This document shows positions 18,174 through 26,932 of a stretch of DNA of 64,000 bases, in pieces. Position 1 is the stretch's first letter, and each line of letters begins with the position of its first letter. This DNA is from Bacillota bacterium (GTDB taxonomy: Bacteria > Bacillota > Clostridia > Acetivibrionales > DTU013), in the NCBI GenBank assembly GCA_023411575.1, contig JAEYOP010000030.1, positions 186,001 to 250,000 on the forward strand. The letters run 5' to 3'. The notes under the pieces were generated by a model, which saw only the letters and a list, made by a program, of their open reading frames with translations, made no database searches and was not told where the DNA came from. Both the position numbers and the translations under genes were made by a program.

Positions 18174-19352
18174 GTGAACCTTTTAAAAGCACCGCAGGAG
18201 AAGGCGGACCGGGAGGCCGGCGGAAATACGGCCGGTATTCTTACAGCGCTGCTGCTGTTTGTATGTATTATTTCTTTCGCATATTATACCTGGTACAAAA
18301 GCGTCAATCCCTCCGCCACCCCCGGAGAGCTTTTTCAGGCTCTTACCGGCATGGGCGCCCGGGAGGTCCGGAACGCCCAGCTCCAGTTCGAATTCGAATT
18401 CGATTCAAAGGAAAGCCCCGTATTTGCCGTTTATGGAGACTATATAGCCAAGTGCAGCAACACCGGCATCCGGTTCCTGGATAAAAAGGGCGGGACGATC
18501 TGGTCCGAAAACATGACCTTGAACAAGCCGGTCCTGAAGAGCAACGGCCCCCAGCTTCTTGTGGCCGACATCGGATCAAGCGACCTGTACGTGGTGGACG
18601 GCAGGACGATCCGGTGGAAGGACCGGCTGGATACGTCGATCCTGAATGCGGATATCAGTCAGGACGGGTATGTCACCGTGATTGTTGCTTCAAAAAGGTA
18701 CAATAATGAGATCCGGGTTTATGACCCCTACGGCGTGGAGCTTTTCCGGAAGATCATCGCAAACGATTTCGCCGTGAACGCGGGCATTGCGCCGACGGAG
18801 CGGACGCTGGCCGTATCCGGCATCAACACGGGCTCGTACGGAGCCTATTCCGAATACAAGTTTTATGATTTCCAGGAGGGTGAACCGGCGGTGCAAACCT
18901 TTGAAGAGTCCGGCGAATTGCTTCCCCTGTTCTGGTTCAACGGCGACGGCAGTCTTTTTGCCGCCGGCGACGCTTCGGCGGCCGGTCTGGACGGGAGCGG
19001 AAAGCTTCTCTGGGAAAAGCGGTTTACCGCCGTGATGGGCGCCTGTCCGGCGGGGGATAAAAAGCTGGCCGTGGTGGAGGAAAGCAGCGACGGGGTGCAG
19101 TTGAAGCTGTTCGACGCCGGAGGGCAGGAAGCGGCTTCCTGCGGGCTTTCCTACAAGCCGGACGGATTGGCGGCCATAAAAGGCGCCATTGCCGCATTTT
19201 CGGATGACACCGTCTATTTTTACAACGACAGGGGCAATGCTTTCAGCAAGTATTCGCCGGGTTCGAAGATCCGCCAGGTGCTCTTTTTCAACAAGCAGAC
19301 GGCGGCCGTGATCTCCGGCGAAACGGTGAAGGTGGTCAATACAAACGGGTAA
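18174..19352 (+). CDS. DUF5711 family protein, membrane-anchored beta-propeller
   Basis: 392 residues from a GTG behind AGAGGT. A single N-terminal membrane segment (about 22-42) is followed by a WD40/PQQ-like beta-propeller domain with repeated strands such as YIAKCSNTGIRFLDKKGG and LDGSGKLLWEKRF. This fits the DUF5711 family of Clostridia, which has no known function. It precedes cvpA with about 50 bases between, including a GC-rich hairpin (19371-19388) without a T-run; the two genes are commonly neighbours and probably share an operon. Confidence 0.75.
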   Translation: MNLLKAPQEKADREAGGNTAGILTALLLFVCIISFAYYTWYKSVNPSATPGELFQALTGMGAREVRNAQLQFEFEFDSKESPVFAVYGDYIAKCSNTGIRFLDKKGGTIWSENMTLNKPVLKSNGPQLLVADIGSSDLYVVDGRTIRWKDRLDTSILNADISQDGYVTVIVASKRYNNEIRVYDPYGVELFRKIIANDFAVNAGIAPTERTLAVSGINTGSYGAYSEYKFYDFQEGEPAVQTFEESGELLPLFWFNGDGSLFAAGDASAAGLDGSGKLLWEKRFTAVMGACPAGDKKLAVVEESSDGVQLKLFDAGGQEAASCGLSYKPDGLAAIKGAIAAFSDDTVYFYNDRGNAFSKYSPGSKIRQVLFFNKQTAAVISGETVKVVNTNG

Positions 19353-19401
19353 GGAATAAAATACATTCAGCCGGTCTGAAGACCGGCGGGCAGGGGGTAT
19401 T

Positions 19402-20112
19402 ATGAACTGGGCCGATTATGCCGTCATTGCGCTGATAGCCGGCTTTGCCCTGTGGGGGCTTGCCAAGGGCTTTGTGATGTCCGTATTCAAGGTGGCGTCC
19501 TTTTTTGTCTGCATTTTTGCGTCGATTAAGTTCTATCCGGTACTGGCGGACTTTCTGGAAAAAACGCCAATCTATGAAGGAATCAAAAAATCCATCATGA
19601 AAACGCTGCTGCTCCACAGCCAGGAGGTTTCCGCCTCCGCGGCGGCGCCGGTCACGGGAACGTCCGGAGCGGACGCCCTCATGGGTTCGCTGCCGCTGCC
19701 GGAATTCTTCCGGAAAACCCTTGCCGAGAAGCTGCCGTCCCCTTCCAGCCTCATCGATCTCCAGAGCATTACCAATGCCATCGGGGATGAGCTGACCAGG
19801 GCGGTGATCTCGGTGATCAGCCTTATTGCCCTCTATATCCTGCTCCGGGTGGTAATGGGGTTTGCAGGCATGATCCTGAAGGGAATCTCCAGGCTTCCGC
19901 TGTTCAAGCAGATTGACCGGACCGGCGGGTTCCTGCTCGGCGCGCTGGAGGGTTTTCTCGTCCTGTTTGTCCTGTGCGCCGTATTGATGCTGTTCAATGC
20001 AAATCCCGGTTTTGCTCCGGTGTTTGCGGCGCTGGACGGGTCTACCTTTGCCAGTTGGTTCTATGAGAACAATTTCATTATCAGCTGGATGTTTCCCGGC
20101 GCTTCTTCCTGA
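19402..20112 (+). CDS. CvpA family membrane protein
   Basis: 236 residues with about four hydrophobic segments: NWADYAVIALIAGFALWGLAKG opens the family pattern (a first helix then a G-rich turn), and the second half has IALYILLRVVMGFAGMILKG and LGALEGFLVLFVLCAVLM. Residues about 75-115 form a soluble insertion. CvpA was named for colicin V production in E. coli; Gram-positive versions act in envelope homeostasis or division, but the mechanism is unclear. AGGGGGT precedes the start. Confidence 0.82.
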   Translation: MNWADYAVIALIAGFALWGLAKGFVMSVFKVASFFVCIFASIKFYPVLADFLEKTPIYEGIKKSIMKTLLLHSQEVSASAAAPVTGTSGADALMGSLPLPEFFRKTLAEKLPSPSSLIDLQSITNAIGDELTRAVISVISLIALYILLRVVMGFAGMILKGISRLPLFKQIDRTGGFLLGALEGFLVLFVLCAVLMLFNANPGFAPVFAALDGSTFASWFYENNFIISWMFPGASS

Positions 20113-20172
20113 ATGAATTTTGTACTGTACCATTGCAAAAATGAATGGTTCTGATTTTTTTGCCGGATGTGC

Positions 20173-20202
20173 TGGACAGTCGCATCGGGTTAGTAGTAAA
20201 AT
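20173..20202 (+). promoter_or_regulatory. Promoter candidate for ilvD-ilvB
   Basis: TGGACA and TAAAAT are 18 bases apart, placing a start near 20209, just before a perfect 9-pair hairpin. Confidence 0.5.
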
Positions 20203-20212
20203 AGCGATAATG

Positions 20213-20238
20213 ATAGCCGGGATAAAAAGCCCGGCTAT
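20213..20238 (+). promoter_or_regulatory. Leader hairpin upstream of ilvD
   Basis: ATAGCCGGG pairs perfectly with CCCGGCTAT across an 8-base A-rich loop and is followed by TTTCCTTAATG, a weak T-run. It could be a poor terminator/attenuator or a 5'-end stabiliser. No T-box specifier or TGGNACC-type antiterminator motif is visible. Confidence 0.45.
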
Positions 20239-20284
20239 TTCCTTAATGAGGAACGGGTTTTGTTGCAGAAAGGCGGTTGATGAA

Positions 20285-21943
20285 ATGAAGAGCGATATAG
20301 TCAAAAAAGGTGTTGAAAGAGCTCCCCACAGGGCGCTTTTCAAGGCTATGGGATATACGGACGAGGAAATTGCAAGACCATTGATCGGCGTGGCCAATTC
20401 AAAGAGCGATATCGTGCCGGGGCACATCCATCTGGATAAGATCACGGAGGCCGTCAAGGCCGGCATCCGGATGGCCGGCGGGACGCCTGTGGAATTCGGC
20501 GCCATCGGCATTTGCGACGGGATCGCCATGGGCCATGTGGGAATGAAATATTCGCTGGCTTCGCGGGAGCTAATCGCCGATTCCTGCGAATCCATGGGGC
20601 TGGCCCACAGCTTTGACGGAATGGTGTTCATTCCGAACTGCGACAAGATCGTTCCCGGCATGCTGATGGCGGCTGCCAGGATCAACGTGCCGTCCGTCGT
20701 CGTCAGCGGGGGGCCCATGCTTTCGCTCACCCGCAAGGGGAAGGCCCTGGATCTCAACAGTGTATTCGAAGCGGTGGGAGCCTGCAAGGCCGGAATGATG
20801 ACGGAGGACGAGGTCGCCGAGTTCGAGGACCAGGCCTGTCCGGGCTGCGGTTCCTGTTCCGGCATGTTTACGGCCAATTCCATGAATTGCCTGACGGAGG
20901 TGCTTGGAATGGGCCTTACAGGCAACGGTACCATCCCCGCCGTTTATGCGGAGCGGATCCGGCTGGCCAAAAAGGCAGGCATGAAAGTCATGGAGCTGGT
21001 GGAAAGAGGCATCCGGCCGTCGGACATCCTGACGGAAAAGGCGTTTGAAAACGCGCTGACCGTGGACATGGCGCTGGGCTGCTCGACCAATTCGGTATTG
21101 CATTTGCCTGCGATCGCCCATGAAGTCGGTATGGAAATCAACCTGGACATAATAAACGAGATCAGCGGCAGGGTGCCGAATCTGTGCAAGCTGGCGCCGG
21201 CAGGACACCACCACATCCAGGACCTGTACATGGCCGGCGGAGTCCAGGCCGTGATGAAGGAGCTTTCCAAAAAGAACCTGCTCCACCTGGACCTGATTAC
21301 GGCAACCGGTAAAACCGTCGGTGAGAATATAAGCAGTGCGGAAGTGATCGACCGGGATGTAATCCGGAGCATTGACGCTCCATACAGTACAAGCGGAGGC
21401 ATTGCCGTACTGAAGGGAAATATCGCCGTTGACGGCGCTGTTGTCAAGCGCTCCGCCGTAGCGGAGGAAATGTTCGTCCACAAGGGACCGGCAAGGGTAT
21501 TCGATTCGGAGGACGAGGCGATTGCCGCTATTTACGAAGGCAAAATAAAAAAAGGCGACGTGGTTGTGATCCGCTACGAGGGGCCCAAGGGGGGACCCGG
21601 AATGCGGGAGATGCTGGGACCGACGTCGGCCATTGCAGGCATGGGCCTGGACAAGGAAGTTGCGCTGATTACCGACGGAAGGTTCTCCGGCGCTTCCAGG
21701 GGAGCGTCCATCGGGCATGTTTCGCCGGAGGCGATGGAGGGCGGCATGATAGCGGCTGTCCGGGACGGCGACGTGATCAGCATCAATATTCCGGAAGGAA
21801 AGCTGAATGTGGAAGTGCCCGACGGGGAGCTCCAGCGCAGGATGGCGTCCTGGAAGGCTCCGCAGCCGAGGATAACGGCCGGATACCTCGGCCGGTACGC
21901 AAGACTTGTGACTTCGGCCAGCACCGGCGCGGTACTGAAGTAA
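20285..21943 (+). CDS. ilvD: Dihydroxy-acid dehydratase
   Basis: 552 residues, the usual IlvD length. It converts 2,3-dihydroxy-isovalerate and 2,3-dihydroxy-3-methylvalerate to the 2-oxo acids of valine and isoleucine synthesis, using an Fe-S cluster and Mg2+. Seen: GICDGIAMGHVGMKYSL, FIPNCDKIVPGMLMA and the cluster motif CPGCGSCSGMFTANSMNCL, all diagnostic, plus the C-terminal VALITDGRFSGASRG. The start is the ATG behind AAAGGCGG; reading further upstream in frame enters the leader. ilvB follows 10 bases after the stop, so the two form an operon. Confidence 0.97.
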   Translation: MKSDIVKKGVERAPHRALFKAMGYTDEEIARPLIGVANSKSDIVPGHIHLDKITEAVKAGIRMAGGTPVEFGAIGICDGIAMGHVGMKYSLASRELIADSCESMGLAHSFDGMVFIPNCDKIVPGMLMAAARINVPSVVVSGGPMLSLTRKGKALDLNSVFEAVGACKAGMMTEDEVAEFEDQACPGCGSCSGMFTANSMNCLTEVLGMGLTGNGTIPAVYAERIRLAKKAGMKVMELVERGIRPSDILTEKAFENALTVDMALGCSTNSVLHLPAIAHEVGMEINLDIINEISGRVPNLCKLAPAGHHHIQDLYMAGGVQAVMKELSKKNLLHLDLITATGKTVGENISSAEVIDRDVIRSIDAPYSTSGGIAVLKGNIAVDGAVVKRSAVAEEMFVHKGPARVFDSEDEAIAAIYEGKIKKGDVVVIRYEGPKGGPGMREMLGPTSAIAGMGLDKEVALITDGRFSGASRGASIGHVSPEAMEGGMIAAVRDGDVISINIPEGKLNVEVPDGELQRRMASWKAPQPRITAGYLGRYARLVTSASTGAVLK

Positions 21944-21953
21944 GGAGGGGCCT

Positions 21954-23624
21954 ATGAAAAAATTGACCGGCGCGGAAATATTAATCGAATGCTTAAAGGA
22001 ACAGGGTGTGGATACCGTATTCGGTTTCCCCGGCGGCGCTGTTCTGAATATTTATGACGCTTTATACAAAGCCCAAAATGAGATTAACCACATCCTTACC
22101 TCCCATGAGCAGGGCGCGTCCCACGCGGCGGACGGCTATGCCCGTGCCACGGGCAGGACCGGCGTATGCATTGCCACCTCCGGCCCCGGCGCAACCAATC
22201 TGGTTACCGGCATTGCGACCGCCTATATGGACTCGGTGCCGATGGTGGCGATAACCGGGCAGGTGTCTACGGCGCTTCTTGGGAAGGACTCCTTCCAGGA
22301 GGTCGATATTACCGGGATCACCATGCCCGTTACAAAGCACAATTATATCGTGAAGGATGTCAGCAAGCTTGCGGGCATTGTGAGGGAGGCCTTCCGGATC
22401 GCCGCAAGCGGACGTCCCGGACCGGTGCTGATCGATATCTGCAAGGATGTGACGGCGGCGGTCACCGATTATGAGCCGGTAGTGCCTCCCAAGCCGGAAG
22501 CGGAGCCTATAGGCGTATCGGCGGTGGAACTGGCGGCGGCGGCGGCCCTGATCAGCGGGGCAAAGAAACCCCTCATCCTGGCGGGAGGGGGTGTTTCCAT
22601 CGCCGGCGCCGACCCGGAATTGCTCCGCTTCGCGGAAAAGGCGCAGATCCCGGTCGCGACGACGCTGATGGGCCTGGGCTCCTTCCCGGGGACCCACGAG
22701 CTTTTCACCGGGCTGGTGGGAATGCACGGCACCAGGACCTCGAACATGGCGGTATCGGAAACGGACCTGTTCATCGCGGTGGGCGCCCGGTTCAGCGACC
22801 GGGTCATCAGCAATGTCAAGCGGTTCGCGCCAAACGCGAAGATCATGCACATCGACATCGACCCTGCGGAAATCGGGAAAAACATATCGGTCCACCACCC
22901 GCTGGTGGGCAATATCCGGGAAATCCTCCGGGAGCTGGCCGACCGGGCGGAAGCCCGCGGCAGGACGGACTGGAACAGGAGGATCAGCGAATGGAAGGCG
23001 CAGTATCCGCTGAAATACGATAAGGAAGGGCCGCTGAAGCCCCATTATATTATCGAACGGCTGTATGAACTGACGGACGGCGACGCGCTGATCACGACGG
23101 AGGTCGGCCAGAATCAGCTGTGGGCGGCCCAGTTCTACAAATATGCGAAGCCGCGGCAGTTCATTTCCTCCGGCGGCCTGGGGACCATGGGCTACGGCCT
23201 CGGCGCCTGCATCGGCGCACAGCTTGGAAGGCCGGACAAAAAGGTCATCAACATTGCCGGTGACGGGAGCTTCCGCATGAACTGCACAGAGCTTGCCACG
23301 GCAGTCGAATACAAGCTTCCGGTGGTGGTAGCCATCCTCAACAACCATGTGCTGGGCATGGTCCGGCAGTGGCAGCAGCTCTTCTACGACGGAAGGTTTT
23401 CCGCTACGACCATCGACCGGGGTACGGATTTCGTGGCGCTGGCCGAGGCCTTCGGAGCCGTGGGAATCAACGTGACCCGCCCCGAGGAGGTGGACGACGC
23501 CTTCAAGAGGGCCCTGGCTTCAAAAGACAGACCGGTGCTGATCAACTTCGAGATCGACCGGGACGACAAGGTGTTCCCCATCGTTCCTCCGGGCGCTCCC
23601 ATCGACGAACTGATCGAGGAGTAG
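21954..23624 (+). CDS. ilvB: Acetolactate synthase large subunit
   Basis: 556-residue biosynthetic acetolactate synthase (thiamine diphosphate and FAD dependent), condensing pyruvate with pyruvate or 2-oxobutyrate at the start of branched-chain amino acid synthesis. Seen: the activating glutamate in SHEQGASHAADGYAR, the FAD/central domain, and the TPP-binding GDGSFRMNCTELATAVEY...NN pattern with LNNHVLGMVRQWQ. AAGGAGGGG lies just before the start. No regulatory small subunit gene (ilvN) follows; the next gene has its own promoter. Confidence 0.96.
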   Translation: MKKLTGAEILIECLKEQGVDTVFGFPGGAVLNIYDALYKAQNEINHILTSHEQGASHAADGYARATGRTGVCIATSGPGATNLVTGIATAYMDSVPMVAITGQVSTALLGKDSFQEVDITGITMPVTKHNYIVKDVSKLAGIVREAFRIAASGRPGPVLIDICKDVTAAVTDYEPVVPPKPEAEPIGVSAVELAAAAALISGAKKPLILAGGGVSIAGADPELLRFAEKAQIPVATTLMGLGSFPGTHELFTGLVGMHGTRTSNMAVSETDLFIAVGARFSDRVISNVKRFAPNAKIMHIDIDPAEIGKNISVHHPLVGNIREILRELADRAEARGRTDWNRRISEWKAQYPLKYDKEGPLKPHYIIERLYELTDGDALITTEVGQNQLWAAQFYKYAKPRQFISSGGLGTMGYGLGACIGAQLGRPDKKVINIAGDGSFRMNCTELATAVEYKLPVVVAILNNHVLGMVRQWQQLFYDGRFSATTIDRGTDFVALAEAFGAVGINVTRPEEVDDAFKRALASKDRPVLINFEIDRDDKVFPIVPPGAPIDELIEE

Positions 23625-23631
23625 GAATGGA

Positions 23632-23660
23632 TTGAGGAGTAACGGAGATCATGGTATAAT
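23632..23660 (+). promoter_or_regulatory. Sigma-A promoter for the ferritin-like gene
   Basis: TTGAGG and a consensus TATAAT with a 17-base spacer, about 80 bases before the ferritin-like start. Confidence 0.7.
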
Positions 23661-23742
23661 AGGTTAGAATGAAAAAAACCGTTTCAGTCTTGTTGCGGGT
23701 GGTACTTATTATCCGTAAAAATTATATTGAAGGGGGATTATT

Positions 23743-24255
23743 ATGGGTAAGAAAGCGGTCGCTATTGCGAATCTTGACGTGGAAAAGCTCATCCAGATGC
23801 TGAACGAAGCGCTGGCGGAAGAATGGCTCGCCTATTATCAGTATTGGATCGGGGCCAGGATGATGGAAGGTCCCATGAGAAGCGAGATCGAGCCGGAACT
23901 GCTCCTGCATGCGACGCAGGAACTGGGGCATGCCGAACTGGTCGTAAACCGCATCATCCAGTTGGGCGGGACGCCGATCCTGAATCCCGAGAAGTGGAAG
24001 GATTTTTCCAAATGTGCTTATGAAGAGCCTTCGGATCCTTATATCGAGGCGATCCTGGAGCAGAACCTCAGCGGCGAGAGATGCGCCATCCAGAGATACG
24101 AAGGATTGGCTGAATTTACATACGGGAAGGACCATGCCACGTATCAGATGGCAACCACCATCCTGAACGATGAGCTGGAACATGAGCACGACATTGAGGA
24201 CTGGCTGAGAGATATCGAAAGATTGAAAGACGATATCCGGAAGATCAGGCTGTAA
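23743..24255 (+). CDS. Ferritin-like (bacterioferritin-type) protein
   Basis: 170-residue four-helix protein. Metal-ligand motifs are spread as in ferritin-like di-iron proteins: EALAEEWLAYYQYW (helix 1 Glu), ELLLHATQELGHAE (ExxH in helix 2), NLSGERCAIQRYEG (helix 3 Glu) and LNDELEHEHDIEDW (ExxH in helix 4). It probably stores iron or detoxifies oxygen/peroxide in the cytoplasm. It is preceded by its own promoter and a GAAGGGGGATT site and followed by a hairpin with a T-run, so it is monocistronic. Distinction from Dps or rubrerythrin-like groups is not certain. Confidence 0.82.
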   Translation: MGKKAVAIANLDVEKLIQMLNEALAEEWLAYYQYWIGARMMEGPMRSEIEPELLLHATQELGHAELVVNRIIQLGGTPILNPEKWKDFSKCAYEEPSDPYIEAILEQNLSGERCAIQRYEGLAEFTYGKDHATYQMATTILNDELEHEHDIEDWLRDIERLKDDIRKIRL

Positions 24256-24273
24256 GAAATAGGGAAAAGCACA

Positions 24274-24304
24274 AAAAGGCATATCGCAATGATATGTCTT
24301 TTTT
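24274..24304 (+). terminator. Terminator after the ferritin-like gene
   Basis: GGCATATC/GATATGTC stem extended by A-T pairs, short GCAAT loop and six T. A second small hairpin (CCGAAAT/ATTTCGG, 24319-24337) lies just beyond. Confidence 0.7.
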
Positions 24305-24344
24305 GATGGCTGCACCGCCGAAATGCAAAATTTCGGTTTCGTCC

Positions 24345-24373
24345 TTGACTTTTGAAGCATTGTATGTTAAATT
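24345..24373 (+). promoter_or_regulatory. Promoter of the rpmG-secE-nusG operon
   Basis: -35 TTGACT (24345) with -10 TTAAAT or TAAATT 16-17 bases on. The roughly 120-base leader holds a CAGGCGC/GCGCCTG hairpin (about 24419-24442) before rpmG. Confidence 0.65.
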
Positions 24374-24492
24374 ATTTATTGCTCCGTCTTGGAGGTCTTT
24401 TTTTTGTGCTATGATTCATCAGGCGCTCAAAACAGGCGCCTGGACGAATCGGAAATACACCCTTTATGAAAAAGGGGCCGGAGGTGTCGTAA

Positions 24493-24642
24493 ATGAGAGT
24501 CAAAATCGTAATGGCATGCATGGATTGCAAGCAGAGAAATTACAATACGATGAAGAACAAAAAGAATGATCCGGACAGGATCGAAATGAAGAAATACTGC
24601 AAGTTCTGCCACAAGCATACGGTACACAAGGAAACCAAATAA
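24493..24642 (+). CDS. rpmG: 50S ribosomal protein L33
   Basis: A 49-residue gene. MRVKIVMACMDC opens it, and two CxxC pairs (CMDC at 9-12 and CKFC at 36-39) form the zinc ribbon of the 'C+' L33 type; the end CKFCHKHTVHKETK is classic L33. GGAGGTGTCG precedes the ATG. It heads the rpmG-secE-nusG order found in most Firmicutes, with secE 20 bases downstream. Confidence 0.96.
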   Translation: MRVKIVMACMDCKQRNYNTMKNKKNDPDRIEMKKYCKFCHKHTVHKETK

Positions 24643-24662
24643 ACGAGCGGAGGTGCACCCAT

Positions 24663-24887
24663 ATGGCTGAAAATGTACGCACATCCAGACTGGCGAATGC
24701 CGGTAAAAAAACAGTCAAGTTCTTCAAGGATATCAGGAATGAACTGAAAAAGGTCATCTGGCCGACAAGGGATCAGCTGGTCAACAATACGTTTACCGTA
24801 TTGATGGTCTGTCTGCTTGTTGGTATTGTTATATGGGTGTCTGACGAGGTTCTTACAAAGATAGTGGAATGGACTCTGACGAAGTAA
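24663..24887 (+). CDS. secE: Preprotein translocase subunit SecE
   Basis: 74 residues. The amphipathic segment KFFKDIRNELKKVIWPTRDQ is the SecE signature, followed by one membrane segment (about 43-65). It is the essential clamp around SecY in the Sec translocon. It lies between rpmG and nusG, with CGGAGGTG before the start. Confidence 0.96.
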   Translation: MAENVRTSRLANAGKKTVKFFKDIRNELKKVIWPTRDQLVNNTFTVLMVCLLVGIVIWVSDEVLTKIVEWTLTK

Positions 24888-24903
24888 TGAGGGAGGACAT
24901 GAC

Positions 24904-25437
24904 ATGCTTGTCAATGATATGCCCGAAATAGCCAAATGGTATGTTGTACATACTTATTCCGGCTATGAAAACAAGGTGAAGGCCAACCTGGAAAAAATCG
25001 TCGAAAATCGGAGCATGCAGGAGCATATACTCGACATCGTCGTTCCCATGGAAGAACAGATCGAAATCAAGGACGGCAAGAAAAAAGCCACCTTGAGGAA
25101 AGTATTTCCGGGATATGTTCTGGTGAAGATGATCATGACGGACGAGTCCTGGTACGTGGTTCGAAATACCAGAGGAGTCACAGGCTTTGTAGGACCGGGA
25201 TCCAAACCCGTTCCGCTTACGGATGATGAGGTTCGTACCATGGGCGTGGAAGAATTCGCACCCATGCTGGATTATGAAGTCAACGACAATGTGAGGGTCA
25301 TTAACGGACCGCTGGAAAACTTCATCGGCATCGTGGAAGAGATCAACATGGAAAAGAAGAAGGTCCGGGTGGCTGTTTCGATGTTCGGCCGGGAGACGCC
25401 CGTCGAATTGGAACTCACACAGATACAAAAGCTATAA
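24904..25437 (+). CDS. nusG: Transcription termination/antitermination factor NusG
   Basis: 177 residues. The NGN domain opens with KWYVVHTYSGYENKVKANLE and contains FPGYVLVKMIMTDESWYVVR; the C-terminal KOW domain has DNVRVINGPLENFIGIVEEI. GGAGG lies 7 bases before the ATG. It follows secE by 16 bases. The 94 bases between nusG and rplK hold a small AACCGAAAGGTT hairpin that I cannot assign. Confidence 0.97.
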   Translation: MLVNDMPEIAKWYVVHTYSGYENKVKANLEKIVENRSMQEHILDIVVPMEEQIEIKDGKKKATLRKVFPGYVLVKMIMTDESWYVVRNTRGVTGFVGPGSKPVPLTDDEVRTMGVEEFAPMLDYEVNDNVRVINGPLENFIGIVEEINMEKKKVRVAVSMFGRETPVELELTQIQKL

Positions 25438-25531
25438 AAAATCAGTGGTGTAGGTAGCAAGAAAACCGAAAGGTTTCTTTCTATAGAGGGTCGCTCTGAA
25501 TGCGACAAGAATTGGGAGGTGGACGAAAGCC

Positions 25532-25960
25532 ATGGCAAAGAAAATTACGGGTTATGTAAAGCTTCAGATTCCTGCGGGGAAGGCAACTCCGGCTCCACCG
25601 GTTGGACCAGCTTTAGGACAGCATGGTGTTAACATCATGGGATTTTGCAAGGAGTTTAACGAAAGAACGGCAAAGGATGCAGGGTTGATTATCCCTGTCG
25701 TCATCACCATTTACGGTGACAGGTCTTTTTCCTTCATCACAAAGACTCCTCCGGCAGCAGTGCTTCTGAAGAAGGCATGCAAAATCGAAAGCGGTTCCGG
25801 TAAGCCGAATGTGGACAAGGTAGCAAGGATTTCAATGGCAGAAGTAAGGAAGATCGCAGAGCTGAAAATGCCGGATCTCAACGCTGCCAGCATCGAATCG
25901 GCTACGAGCATGATCGCTGGAACAGCCAGAAGCATGGGCATTGTTGTTGAAGACAAATAG
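25532..25960 (+). CDS. rplK: 50S ribosomal protein L11
   Basis: 142 residues. The diagnostic PAGKATPAPPVGPALGQHGVNIMGFCKEFN N-terminal pattern is complete, and the C-terminal RNA-binding domain has KTPPAAVLLKKACKIESGSG. L11 binds 23S rRNA in the GTPase-associated centre with L10/L12. rplA follows 21 bases later. Confidence 0.98.
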   Translation: MAKKITGYVKLQIPAGKATPAPPVGPALGQHGVNIMGFCKEFNERTAKDAGLIIPVVITIYGDRSFSFITKTPPAAVLLKKACKIESGSGKPNVDKVARISMAEVRKIAELKMPDLNAASIESATSMIAGTARSMGIVVEDK

Positions 25961-25981
25961 CGGGGAGGAGAGGATAGTATT

Positions 25982-26677
25982 ATGAAGAGAGGAAAGAAAT
26001 ACGTCGAGAGCGCAAAGCTCGTAGACAGGGCAACACTGTACGATCCGTCGCAGGCATTGGACCTTGCGAAGAAGACGGCAAAAGCAAAGTTCGACGAAAC
26101 CGTCGAAGCGCATATAAAGCTCGGCGTTGACTCCAGACATGCCGACCAGCAGGTCAGGGGCGCTGTCGTACTTCCCCACGGTACCGGCAAGACCGTAAGG
26201 GTGCTGGTATTTGCGAAGGGAGACAAGCAGAAGGAAGCGGAACAGGGTGGAGCGGATTTCGTAGGAGCCGAAGACCTTGTTGCAAAGATACAGAATGAAA
26301 ACTGGTTTGATTTCGATGTGGTCGTAGCGACTCCGGACATGATGGGCGTCGTCGGACGACTCGGTAAGGTACTCGGTCCGAAGGGCTTGATGCCGAACCC
26401 GAAAGCCGGCACCGTCACCATGGACGTGGCAAAAGCCATCTCCGAGATCAAAGCCGGTAAGATCGAGTACAGACTTGATAAGACCAACATTATTCACTGC
26501 CCCATCGGCAAGGCTTCCTTCGACATTGAGAAGCTGCAGGACAACTTCCGCACGCTGATGGACGCCATCATCAAGGCAAAGCCGGTTGCGGCAAAGGGCC
26601 AGTACCTCAAGAGCGTCGTTGTTACGACGACCATGGGACCGGGCATCAAGGTCAATCCGGTTAAGGTTTCGGAATAA
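25982..26677 (+). CDS. rplA: 50S ribosomal protein L1
   Basis: 231 residues with the family core VVLPHGTGKTVRVLVFAKGD, GKVLGPKGLMPNPKAGTVT and a final TMGPGIKVNP. L1 builds the L1 stalk and in many bacteria represses its own operon. GGGGAGGAGAGGA precedes the start. Confidence 0.98.
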   Translation: MKRGKKYVESAKLVDRATLYDPSQALDLAKKTAKAKFDETVEAHIKLGVDSRHADQQVRGAVVLPHGTGKTVRVLVFAKGDKQKEAEQGGADFVGAEDLVAKIQNENWFDFDVVVATPDMMGVVGRLGKVLGPKGLMPNPKAGTVTMDVAKAISEIKAGKIEYRLDKTNIIHCPIGKASFDIEKLQDNFRTLMDAIIKAKPVAAKGQYLKSVVVTTTMGPGIKVNPVKVSE

Positions 26678-26759
26678 AACGCTTTACAACCGGGGAATAA
26701 TGCTGTAATATAGACAGGGTTGGAAAACGTGGAATTCATCGCGGATGAATTCCTGCCAA

Positions 26760-26899
26760 ATTGAATATGTCACATGCCACAGACAGCAGGTGCGTCCGCG
26801 TAACTGGCGAAAGCCGGCCTGCCGAGGTAGAAAGCGTAAATCCGATTAAGGAGCTTGACCCTTGTGTGTCTGCGTGTATGTAGATATACAAGGGTTTTT
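26760..26899 (+). promoter_or_regulatory. Ribosomal protein L10 leader (autoregulatory RNA)
   Basis: The region upstream of rplJ contains the conserved L10-leader elements CCACAGACAGCAGGTG and GGCCTGCCGAGGT, which pair to form the L10(L12)4 binding site, followed by a terminator hairpin. In Firmicutes excess L10-L12 complex binds this leader and promotes termination. A separate perfect hairpin (GGAATTCATC/GATGAATTCC, about 26730-26752) lies just upstream and may belong to rplA mRNA. Confidence 0.88.
26858..26899 (+). terminator. Attenuator terminator of the L10 leader
   Basis: ACCCTTGT and ACAAGGGT form the base of a roughly 12-pair stem, followed by five T, about 30 bases before the rplJ start. 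Confidence 0.8.
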
Positions 26900-26932
26900 G
26901 ATTTGAATTGAAGCTTGAAGGAGGTGGAAAAT

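Noticed and set aside
20113..20284. T-box leader upstream of ilvD
   Set aside because: No specifier loop, no TGGNACC-type T-box sequence and no strong terminator were found.
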